This document shows positions 55,182 to 62,643 of a DNA stretch of 64,000 nt, one piece after another. Location: contig ONMF01000004.1 of the NCBI GenBank assembly GCA_900318865.1, forward strand, positions 124,001 to 188,000, given 5' to 3'. The first letter of the stretch is position 1. Each line of letters starts with the position of its first letter. Below the pieces are notes generated by a model. It was not told the DNA's origin, made no database searches, and worked only from the letters and a program-made list of their open reading frames with translations. The DNA comes from an uncultured Prevotellaceae bacterium (GTDB lineage: Bacteria; Bacteroidota; Bacteroidia; Bacteroidales; Muribaculaceae). Made by a program: the position numbers and the translations under genes.

Positions 55182-55202
55182 GGCAGTACTTAGGTGGTGC
55201 GA

Positions 55203-56102
55203 TTATGCGTTCTGCTCAGGTTTGTTGAACTCGGGTGGTGTCGAGGTGGCCTCGTTTTCGGCGGGCGTCGATTCCTCGTGCGTGGGCTGATAAGGTGTTG
55301 ACTGATACACATACACCTGGTCTTGATAGAGGATGAACGCCTTGCCCAGCCCGATGAGCAGCGGGATGGTGCACAGGCCGACCATGGGCCATGCTCCGCC
55401 AGCCAAGGCAAAGAACAACATCCCCGACAATCCGGCAACTATCCACTTGAATGCCGGCCACAGGGCGCGCCAGTTGACGGGCATTCCCGTGGGAAAGCTG
55501 GCGTTGGGCACGGCCGAAGGCTGTGCTTGTGTGTTTTCGCTCGCAGTGCCGGCGGCTTGCGGCCCGTTGGCGGGGCGTGTCCATGCTTGTGCAGGCGGGG
55601 GCGCTACCGGTCGTGGTGCAGGTGCAGGCTGCACATAGATGGTCTGAGAGGAGGGCTTGTTACCCAAGATTCCCTCCGGCAGGGGGTAATTGTTCTCGAT
55701 GGCTTTCTCAATGACGCGGTACTTGCGTCGTCGCCGCAGATAGCCAAAAAGCAGGCAAATGAAGATGATGACTCCGAGTGCAATCCAGAAGGCACTGATG
55801 GCCTGATTCGCCACACGGCTCCAGATGCGGTTCAACTCCATGATGTTGTCGTTAGGCCAAGAATCGACATTGCTGGCTACTGTCGAGTCGATGGAGGCTC
55901 GATTGATAACGGTGTCGTCAAGCGCTTGAGAGATGCGCTCGCCCAGTTTGCCCATATTCTTGCCGATGATGCGCAGCGTGTCGCTGCCATCGGTTACCAT
56001 CATGGTGTCGGCCTCAGTGCTGATGACCTTTGCGCTCCATCCACATGCCGGAGCCAGAGCGGCTGCAAGGAGGATGACAAGTGTAAGAAATTTCTGTTTC
56101 AT
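55203..56102 (-). CDS. DUF6249-type membrane protein
   Basis: 299 residues. A signal peptide (LTLVILLAAALAPACGWSA) is followed by an extracytoplasmic segment of about 80 residues and a transmembrane helix (AISAFWIALGVIIFICLLFG). Then come RRRRKYRVIEKAIENNYPLP (the DUF6249 hallmark), a Pro/Ala/Gln-rich cytoplasmic linker and two more hydrophobic helices near 230-265. Together with the ECF sigma gene it looks like a membrane signalling module. No anti-sigma motif is seen. Confidence 0.75.
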   Translation of the reverse strand: MKQKFLTLVILLAAALAPACGWSAKVISTEADTMMVTDGSDTLRIIGKNMGKLGERISQALDDTVINRASIDSTVASNVDSWPNDNIMELNRIWSRVANQAISAFWIALGVIIFICLLFGYLRRRRKYRVIEKAIENNYPLPEGILGNKPSSQTIYVQPAPAPRPVAPPPAQAWTRPANGPQAAGTASENTQAQPSAVPNASFPTGMPVNWRALWPAFKWIVAGLSGMLFFALAGGAWPMVGLCTIPLLIGLGKAFILYQDQVYVYQSTPYQPTHEESTPAENEATSTPPEFNKPEQNA

Positions 56103-56228
56103 TTTGCTATGTTTTAATGTTATTATTCGGTTGTTTGTGCATTAGACGCACGGAAGGTGGCAAAAAGTTGCACCCGCCTCCACAAAAATACAATTTTTTT
56201 TTCTTTTAGTCAGTTGACCTTGATTTTG

Positions 56229-56287
56229 GGCTGCGTTTTGGAAATGCTCAAATAAATTTGGCATTTCACTCACCTTACACTAATGTT
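56229..56287. repeat. 59-bp direct repeat, copy 1
   Basis: GGCTGCG, then GGAAATGCTCAAATAAATTT and GGCATTTCACTCACCTT. It contains the inverted repeat GAAATGC/GCATTTC. The copy at 56312-56370 differs at a few bases. Here the end reads TAATGTTA, so no -7 box is formed. Confidence 0.82.
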
Positions 56288-56311
56288 ACCTCTCTGTGTT
56301 CGGTGAAATTA

Positions 56312-56370
56312 GGCTGCGGTTCGGAAATGCTCAAATAAATTTGGCATTTCACTCACCTTGCACTAATTTT
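56312..56370. repeat. 59-bp direct repeat, copy 2 (carries the promoter)
   Basis: Same unit as 56229-56287. Here the end reads TAATTTT followed by G, completing a TAnnTTTG box. Confidence 0.82.
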
Positions 56371-56371
56371 G
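56340..56371 (+). promoter_or_regulatory. promoter for the AI-2E transporter/miaA operon
   Basis: TTTG at 56340-56343, 20 bp and TAATTTTG at 56364-56371. Almost all of it lies in the second 59-bp repeat. Transcription would start only a few bases before ATG 56382, so the leader is very short. Confidence 0.68.
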
Positions 56372-56381
56372 CCTTAAAAAT

Positions 56382-57590
56382 ATGCTTGTTATGGAACAGA
56401 TTGCCGAGAATAAGAAATACGACCTGGACCGCGTGGTGCGGCTGGTGCTGACTGTTGTGGGTGTCGTGGCCGCCGTGCTGGTGGTGGATTACCTGACGCC
56501 CGTGTTGTTCCCGTTTTTGATGGGATTCATTTTGGCCTATGTGCTTGAGCCGGCCGTGGATTTTGTGCAGCGGCTGACGCACATTAAAAACCGCATGGTG
56601 CTGGTGGTGCTCACGCTGCTGCTGGTGTTCGGCGTGCTGGTGCTGGTGGGCTGGCTGGTGATACCTTATGTGATTGAGGAAATTGCCGGCATGACCAAGA
56701 TGCTCGCGGCCTACGCCAAAGCATCGTTCCACATCCCCTATATTCCTGCTGTGGTGCACGACTATGTGCGGCAGTACCTCGACGTGGAGCAGATTGCCAG
56801 CATGCTGAGCAAGGAGCAGTGGATGAAGGTGGTGAACCAGGTGGCCACGGGCACATGGTCGTTTGTGGGCGGCACGATGAGTGTGATACTGAATGTGGTG
56901 TCGTGGCTGATAGTGCTGCTGTATATGTTCTTTGTATTGCTCGACTACGACAAACTGTCGCGCACGTTCAAAGGTGCCATTCCCAAGCGTTATCGGAAAA
57001 TGGCGTTCAAGGTGATTGATGATGTGGAGGAGACGATGAGCCGCTATTTCCGTGGGCAGGCTTTGGTGTCGCTCTTTGTGGGAATCATCTTTGCCATTGA
57101 GTTCTACATCATCGGGTTGCCCATGGCCATCGTGTTCGGCCTGTTTATCGGAGTGCTTAACATGGTGCCTTATCTGCAACTGTTGTCGCTGCCCGTCGCC
57201 GCATTTCTGTGTGTGGTGGCCTCGGTGGCCACGGGTGGCAGCTTCTGGGTGCTGTTCGGATGGACGTTTGCGGCCTATTGCATTTGTCAGGTGATACAAG
57301 ACTTGGTGCTGATTCCCGCCATCATGAAGGAGCAAATGGGGCTGAATCCGGCCATCATCTTTCTGGCACTCTCACTTTGGGGCTACATTTTGGGCTTCGT
57401 CGGCTTGATTATAGCTTTGCCGCTCACCACGCTCATCATCTCCTATTATTGCGAGTTTGTGCTCAATGAGCCCAATCCGCTATACAAAAACAGTGCCTAT
57501 CGAAACAGGTTGAAGAAGAAACATCGCCGGCTGGAGCGTAAGGCGCGCCGGCAAAAACCGGCCACCGATGCGGCCCAAGGCAATGAGTGA
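56382..57590 (+). CDS. AI-2E/TerC-like family transporter (PerM-type)
   Basis: 402 residues with about eight transmembrane segments. The family pattern is seen in DYLTPVLFPFLMGFILAYVL, then RYFRGQALVSLFVGIIFAIE, GLFIGVLNMVPYLQLLSLPV and LALSLWGYILGFVGLIIALP. The C-terminal tail is very basic (NRLKKKHRRLERKARRQK). The substrate is unknown; the AI-2E name is historical. A start at ATG 56391 (MEQIAENKK) is equally possible given the close promoter. It overlaps miaA by 8 bp. Confidence 0.88.
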   Translation: MLVMEQIAENKKYDLDRVVRLVLTVVGVVAAVLVVDYLTPVLFPFLMGFILAYVLEPAVDFVQRLTHIKNRMVLVVLTLLLVFGVLVLVGWLVIPYVIEEIAGMTKMLAAYAKASFHIPYIPAVVHDYVRQYLDVEQIASMLSKEQWMKVVNQVATGTWSFVGGTMSVILNVVSWLIVLLYMFFVLLDYDKLSRTFKGAIPKRYRKMAFKVIDDVEETMSRYFRGQALVSLFVGIIFAIEFYIIGLPMAIVFGLFIGVLNMVPYLQLLSLPVAAFLCVVASVATGGSFWVLFGWTFAAYCICQVIQDLVLIPAIMKEQMGLNPAIIFLALSLWGYILGFVGLIIALPLTTLIISYYCEFVLNEPNPLYKNSAYRNRLKKKHRRLERKARRQKPATDAAQGNE

Positions 57591-58482
57591 CCGCATGCTC
57601 ATCGTCATCACCGGCCCCACCGGGGTGGGGAAGACGGGGGCGGCCATCGAGGTGGCGCGGCTTGTGGGCAGTGACATCATCAATGCCGACTCCCGCCAGG
57701 TGTTCCGCCAGCTGCCTATCGGCACCGCGGCGCCCACGGCGCAAGAGCAGGCGATGGTGCGTCATCACTTTGTGGGCACTAAGGACATCACCGAGCCGTA
57801 CAGCGCGGCGCAGTTCGAGAGTGATGTGATGGCGTTGCTGCCGGGCTTGTGGCAGCGCACCGACCGTGTGGTGATGTGCGGCGGGTCGATGCTCTATGTG
57901 GACGCCGTGTGCCGTGGCATTGACACGATGCCCGATGTGGACCCGGCCGTGCGCACCGCCGTGAAAGAGCAGTATCATGCCCAGGGCCTTGAACCGCTGC
58001 AAGAAGAGTTGCGGCTCAAGGACCCTGACTACTACAGCGTGGTGGACCTGCAAAACCCGGCCCGAGTGCTTCATGCCGTGGAACTGTGTAGGCAGACGGG
58101 CCGTCCTTATTCCTCGTTGCGAACAGGGCAGGTGAAGAAGCGCCCATTCGATGTGGTGAAGGTGTGCCTGAACGTGGAGCGTGCCGAACTCTATGACCGC
58201 ATCAACCATCGTGTGGACCACATGATAGCCGCCGGCCTTGAGGACGAGGCGCGCGCCGTGTATGCGCTGCGCCATCTCAATGCGCTCAACACGGTGGGCT
58301 ACAAAGAATTGTTTGCCTGTTTTGACGGTGTAATGGAGCGCCAGGTCGCCATCGAGCGCATCAAGAAGAATACCCGTGTCTACGCCAAAAAGCAACTCAC
58401 ATGGCATAAAAAGGACGACACCATTAGCTGGTGCCGTCCCGATGAAATTGTGGCTGTGCTGCAGTCGATGGGCGTGCTATAG
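57583..58482 (+). CDS. miaA: tRNA dimethylallyltransferase
   Basis: 299 residues from ATG 57583, overlapping the transporter stop. It adds dimethylallyl to A37 of UNN-reading tRNAs. Motifs: P-loop GPTGVGKT, NADSRQVFRQLPIGTAAPT, RHHFVGTKDI, MCGGSMLYVDAVCRG and KKNTRVYAKKQLTWHKKD near the end. Its last 6 bp overlap the convergent NAGPA-type gene. Confidence 0.95.
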   Translation: MSDRMLIVITGPTGVGKTGAAIEVARLVGSDIINADSRQVFRQLPIGTAAPTAQEQAMVRHHFVGTKDITEPYSAAQFESDVMALLPGLWQRTDRVVMCGGSMLYVDAVCRGIDTMPDVDPAVRTAVKEQYHAQGLEPLQEELRLKDPDYYSVVDLQNPARVLHAVELCRQTGRPYSSLRTGQVKKRPFDVVKVCLNVERAELYDRINHRVDHMIAAGLEDEARAVYALRHLNALNTVGYKELFACFDGVMERQVAIERIKKNTRVYAKKQLTWHKKDDTISWCRPDEIVAVLQSMGVL

Positions 58483-60828
58483 CGTCATCAGAAGCCCGAT
58501 GAGTGCAGTGACGTCGGCCACCGACGTCTCGCCGTCGACATTCACGTCGCTGCGGGCGTTGTTGTCCTGACGAATCACCAGGTCGACGAGCGCAGTGACA
58601 TCGGCAATGGAAATCTCGCCATCACCATTCACGTCACCCACAAGCTGGGGCTGCTCGTCGGCCGGCATGTGCTTGTAGACCAGCTCCATTCCCGGCACGT
58701 CGAAGGTGTACTCCTGATTCTTGGTGGGCTTTCCGGTTGAGAACATCACAGTGAGGAGTTTGAGTGGGTAGTTAGCCAGGCGTGTGGTATCGACCCACTC
58801 ATCCATAGGGAAATCCACCACATACTGCTGCTTGCCCTCTTCCATGGTCACCGGCTTGGTGGTGTTGACAATCTTGTTGTCGGTCATGGATGTGGTCACG
58901 GTGATGCTTTCCACGGGCAGTTCGCCAGGGACGAAGCGCACGCGCAGCGTGTCGGGCAGTCCCCACATCGTCACGTCTTTGTCGAGGCTGATGTAGGGTG
59001 CGCGGCTCGTGGAGCCGGTGAACGTGATGCGGAAACCATTGTCGAGGTTGGTGAGCGTGCGATTCTTGCCACCGCTCTGCGTGAGCGACCAGGTGGTGGG
59101 GTCCATGGGCCCGTTCTCCACGGTGGTGATGCGTGCGGTGGGGTTCTGCACCAGCACCAGCACCGAGTCCTTGAACACTCCGTTCTCGGCCACCACATAG
59201 GCACGGCCATCGGCCACGGCGGTGACGATGCCATTGGCATCAACGGTGCACACGGCCTCATCGGATGACCGCCATGTGAAGTTGGAATTGTTCACCATGT
59301 CGGTGGCGTAGCCGCTGATGGCCTCCACCGCCACGTCGTAGGGGTGAAAGCGGTCGATGGTGACGCTGTCGTCGCGCATCAGCATGGTGGCTGTGAGAAT
59401 CGATACCGGCTGCCTGGCCACCAGCCTGTCGTCATAATAAGCGTAGAGGAATCCGGAGGCGTTCACGCTGGCGCTGTGGAATTCGCCGTCGGCCGTGAAT
59501 TCACCCACTTGCGGGTCGCAGTCGAAGGTGCATCCTTCGAGCGCACGGGTTTTGAGCAGTCCGTATTCGTTGTAGCCCCAGATGTTGAAGCGTGTTCGTG
59601 CCGCTACCGAGATGTTATAACACCGTGGTTCAAAGGCAATCTGGTTGATGGCATCGCTGGGCGGAGCGTTGGAGATGAGCAGGCAGCCGTTGCCCACGGC
59701 TCGCATGGAGCCGTCGCTGGGCTTGTTCAGCACCTCGTCGTTGACAATCATGCATGATGAGCCGCCACCGTCCAGGTTCACGGCATTGCTTGCCCCGATA
59801 CCCTGGAAAATGCCCCACGCCTCGATGAGCGTCACGCCCACCGAGGTGGTGCTGCGTCCGTCGATGACCACAAAATAGAGGCGGGTGCTGTCGGCATTGA
59901 AGCCGATGCACGTGCGCGGATGGCGCTCGGGCCAGTCCTCGCGGAACTCGTCATTGAGCATGATGATGTGGTTGCTGCCGCCAATCTGCTGCGTGATGGT
60001 GATGTCGCGGTTCGGCTCGGATGCCAGCCACGTCTTGAATTCGATGGTTACCTCATTTCCCACGGCCAGTCCCTCGGCCTGGCTCTCCTGGCCATCGTGC
60101 AGCCACAGGTAGGCCTTGTCGTCGGGGATGGTCACGGTGCCGTTGGCGTCGATGATTTCTTCAATCACGCCGTGCTCGGTGCCGTTGGGTTTCCAGGCAA
60201 AAGGCTGGTCGCCGCTGGGCGCTATGAGCACCAGCTTGCCCTCGGTGGCGGGATAGGTCGACGGGCCGAAGTTGCGCGTATAGAGCACTGTGCTGTAGCG
60301 AGGGTCGTTCACGCGGTTGATGGTGATGGACTTGCCGGCCACCTTCACCGTGCCGCTGAATTTCACGCGGTCGATGAATGGATGGCGGTTGTCGTCGAGC
60401 ACAAAGCTGGCGCGGTTGTTAGGGCTGATATAGACTCGCTCGTTGGTGATTTGCCCGCTGGTGGGAATACCCACCTGCGATGTGGGCGAAGTGGCGAAGA
60501 AGTCGCCGTTGGTGGCCCCCACCACCTCATGCCCCACCCAGTTGTTGCGTGCAATCATGTTGGCAGGCGTCTCGCAACCGATGGACTTGTCTTGGCCCAT
60601 GCACATCTCCAAGTCGATGTAGGGGCAGGTGAGGTCCATCTCCATCACGCTCACCTTGAGCGGCATGTCGGGCAGGTCATACTTGGCGCAATATACGCCC
60701 GGTCCAGCTTGATGCGGGAAGATGATGGTGTCCACATCATAGTAGTGCCCGCCCACGTTCCATTGGTTCTTGGCCGTCGCTGAAATGACGGCCAAGAATG
60801 CCATAAAAAAGACTAACCGGAATCTCAT
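58477..60828 (-). CDS. secreted phosphodiester glycosidase (NAGPA domain) with dockerin-like tail
   Basis: 783 residues with a signal peptide (LVFFMAFLAVISATA). The NAGPA-type domain shows RHPRTCIGFNADSTRLYFVV, DGRSTTSVGVTLIEAWGIF and NAVNLDGGGSSCMIVNDEVL. Family enzymes uncover GlcNAc-1-phosphodiesters; bacterial members may act on wall or glycan phosphodiesters. A BIG2-like Ig domain follows (WRSSDEAVCTVDANGIVTAV). The tail is GDVNGDGEISIADVTALVDL and SDVNVDGETSVADVTALIGL. Confidence 0.9.
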   Translation of the reverse strand: MRFRLVFFMAFLAVISATAKNQWNVGGHYYDVDTIIFPHQAGPGVYCAKYDLPDMPLKVSVMEMDLTCPYIDLEMCMGQDKSIGCETPANMIARNNWVGHEVVGATNGDFFATSPTSQVGIPTSGQITNERVYISPNNRASFVLDDNRHPFIDRVKFSGTVKVAGKSITINRVNDPRYSTVLYTRNFGPSTYPATEGKLVLIAPSGDQPFAWKPNGTEHGVIEEIIDANGTVTIPDDKAYLWLHDGQESQAEGLAVGNEVTIEFKTWLASEPNRDITITQQIGGSNHIIMLNDEFREDWPERHPRTCIGFNADSTRLYFVVIDGRSTTSVGVTLIEAWGIFQGIGASNAVNLDGGGSSCMIVNDEVLNKPSDGSMRAVGNGCLLISNAPPSDAINQIAFEPRCYNISVAARTRFNIWGYNEYGLLKTRALEGCTFDCDPQVGEFTADGEFHSASVNASGFLYAYYDDRLVARQPVSILTATMLMRDDSVTIDRFHPYDVAVEAISGYATDMVNNSNFTWRSSDEAVCTVDANGIVTAVADGRAYVVAENGVFKDSVLVLVQNPTARITTVENGPMDPTTWSLTQSGGKNRTLTNLDNGFRITFTGSTSRAPYISLDKDVTMWGLPDTLRVRFVPGELPVESITVTTSMTDNKIVNTTKPVTMEEGKQQYVVDFPMDEWVDTTRLANYPLKLLTVMFSTGKPTKNQEYTFDVPGMELVYKHMPADEQPQLVGDVNGDGEISIADVTALVDLVIRQDNNARSDVNVDGETSVADVTALIGLLMTL

Positions 60829-60857
60829 TTTTCAGGTTTTTTGACAATAGATGGTAT

Positions 60858-62276
60858 TTACCGCATCAGCAGGTTGACCAGGGAAGTGATGTCGGCCACC
60901 GAGGTCTCTCCGTCGTCGTTCACGTCACTTCGTTCGTTCTCGGTTTCCGAGGCCACGAGGCTTGCCAGCATGGTGAGGTCGGCAATCGAAACCTCTCCGT
61001 CGCCGTTCACATCGCCCACGATGGCCGGGCCGGGCCCGGGCTCGCTGGACTTGACGTTGCGTCCAATCTTGTAAACGCCAAATCCGTTGTAGGCCTTGAA
61101 GGTGAGCAGTGTGACCTCTTCGTAGCCCTCATCGTCCACGCCGTATTCCACGCCGAAGCAGTGCACACGCAGTCCGGTGTCGTTCACCTTTCCCACGCTG
61201 TCGGCGGGCAGTTGCCAGCATTTTTTCATTGCCGCGAATGCGGGCTCTTCGTCTTCGGGCACGTCAAATTTGCAGACGTTGGCCTGGCAGCCGTGTTTGT
61301 CGCCATTCATGTCGGCAATGACGTAGGTGAAGTAGCGCTCGCCGTCAAGGACGAATTCGGCGCAGCCGTTGGGCTGGTTCTGCGGCCAGAGCTCGCGGTC
61401 CACTTCCTCAAAGGTGTCGAGGATGTTGCCTTTGGCGCTGTAGAGCACAGGCGCGGTGTCGAAGCAGTCGATGTAGAAGTTGTTGCCGGCATAGTATTCG
61501 TCAATGTCCTCGGGGTCTTCGCCCAAAACCATCTTGACGATAGGTGCCAGGCTGAATCCGGCCTTCGTCTCAGGATAGAACTCGGTGACCTCGATGCTGG
61601 GCTGGCCGCGGAAGCCGCCGTTGAAGTCGTCCTCATAGTCGGCCCACCAGCGGTAGAGGGTGGTGTGGCCGGGGTCGGCGGTGGCATAGGCCACCGTCAT
61701 CACCGTGCAGGTGGCATCGTAGCGGGTGATGTCGCCCATTACGTCCAGATAGTCGGTGCGGTGGATGGCATCGCCCTTGTCGAGCTCGGCCAGAAGGGTG
61801 AGCTCACCGGTTTCTTTGTCCACTTGATAGAAGGGGATGATGGGCTGCAGGTCGCTGGTCATGGGAGCCAGCCAGATGTGGCCGAAGTTGTCGCTGCCAA
61901 TACTGGTGGCACCCAGGAAGCGGTTGTAAGGACGTCCGTCGAGGGTGAGGTCGAGCGGTTCCAGTTCTTCGCCCGTCTTGGCGTCAAAACGGTAAATAAC
62001 GGCTCCCATTACGGTGTCGCCCGGAGCCACAACAATGAGTTTAGCCTCGCTGTGCGCAACGTAGACAATGCCTTCGTTGAGGGTGGCGGTGCGTGCCTTG
62101 GTGTTGGCCAGGGGGTGGTTCACATAAGCCTTGCCGGCATGAACGCGGTCAAACATCCATTGATTGACACATTTCACGCCATCGACTTCCTGATAGGTTT
62201 GGCCGTCGGTCACAACGGCCCATGCGCAGGCACAACTCAATGCCATGAGCGCCAGTGTGAGTAGAGTTTTTTTCAT
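60858..62276 (-). CDS. secreted beta-propeller-like protein with dockerin-like tail
   Basis: 472 residues with a signal peptide (LLTLALMALSCACAWA). Repeated features such as YRFDAKTGEELEPLDLTLDG, FYQVDKETGELTLLAELDKG and FGHIWLAPMT suggest a beta-propeller similar to DUF4623-type proteins. The end is GDVNGDGEVSIADLTMLASL and SDVNDDGETSVADITSLVNL. It is clearly paralogous to the next gene upstream (62644 to the edge) and is 29 bp ahead of the NAGPA-type gene, so these may share a transcript. The ligand is unknown. Confidence 0.8.
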   Translation of the reverse strand: MKKTLLTLALMALSCACAWAVVTDGQTYQEVDGVKCVNQWMFDRVHAGKAYVNHPLANTKARTATLNEGIVYVAHSEAKLIVVAPGDTVMGAVIYRFDAKTGEELEPLDLTLDGRPYNRFLGATSIGSDNFGHIWLAPMTSDLQPIIPFYQVDKETGELTLLAELDKGDAIHRTDYLDVMGDITRYDATCTVMTVAYATADPGHTTLYRWWADYEDDFNGGFRGQPSIEVTEFYPETKAGFSLAPIVKMVLGEDPEDIDEYYAGNNFYIDCFDTAPVLYSAKGNILDTFEEVDRELWPQNQPNGCAEFVLDGERYFTYVIADMNGDKHGCQANVCKFDVPEDEEPAFAAMKKCWQLPADSVGKVNDTGLRVHCFGVEYGVDDEGYEEVTLLTFKAYNGFGVYKIGRNVKSSEPGPGPAIVGDVNGDGEVSIADLTMLASLVASETENERSDVNDDGETSVADITSLVNLLMR

Positions 62277-62643
62277 TTGAACAGTTTTTAGGTGAATGTT
62301 AATGTGTATTTGCCGTAAAGTTACGAATAAAATACCGTTTTAGCAACCCGATTGCAAAAATATCTTTGTCAGGGATGCCAAATAATCCCAAATCGCTCAT
62401 CAGGCCGAGATGGGTTGTTTGTTTGGCTTTTTTTATGTCAGATTAGTTTTAATCAGAGATTGTCTTGCCGTAGCCCGCTACGCCTTCGACTATCTTTTTG
62501 CAATCTGCTCAAAAAAATAATCCGGTCAAACATTTAACCTAATGACCGATTGGGATGTATGTGTCAAAAAACATGGCGGCCCGCCCCCAAGAATCACAGG
62601 GGGCGGGCCGCCGGTTTCGTTTCAGTCAAATGCCGGATAGCAA
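62277..62643. other. intergenic region between the two propeller paralogs
   Basis: 367 bp without a gene. It contains a weak TAACTTTA promoter-like box for the 62276 gene on the minus strand, an imperfect T-tailed hairpin near 62379-62437 (plus strand) and an element around 62457-62508 with a TAGCCCGCTA palindrome. The strong terminator of the following gene is also here. Confidence 0.6.
62565..62612 (-). terminator. strong terminator after the second propeller gene
   Basis: On the minus strand a perfect 14-bp GC stem (GGCGGCCCGCCCCC with GGGGGCGGGCCGCC, 10-base loop) is followed by ATGTTTTTTG. Confidence 0.9.
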
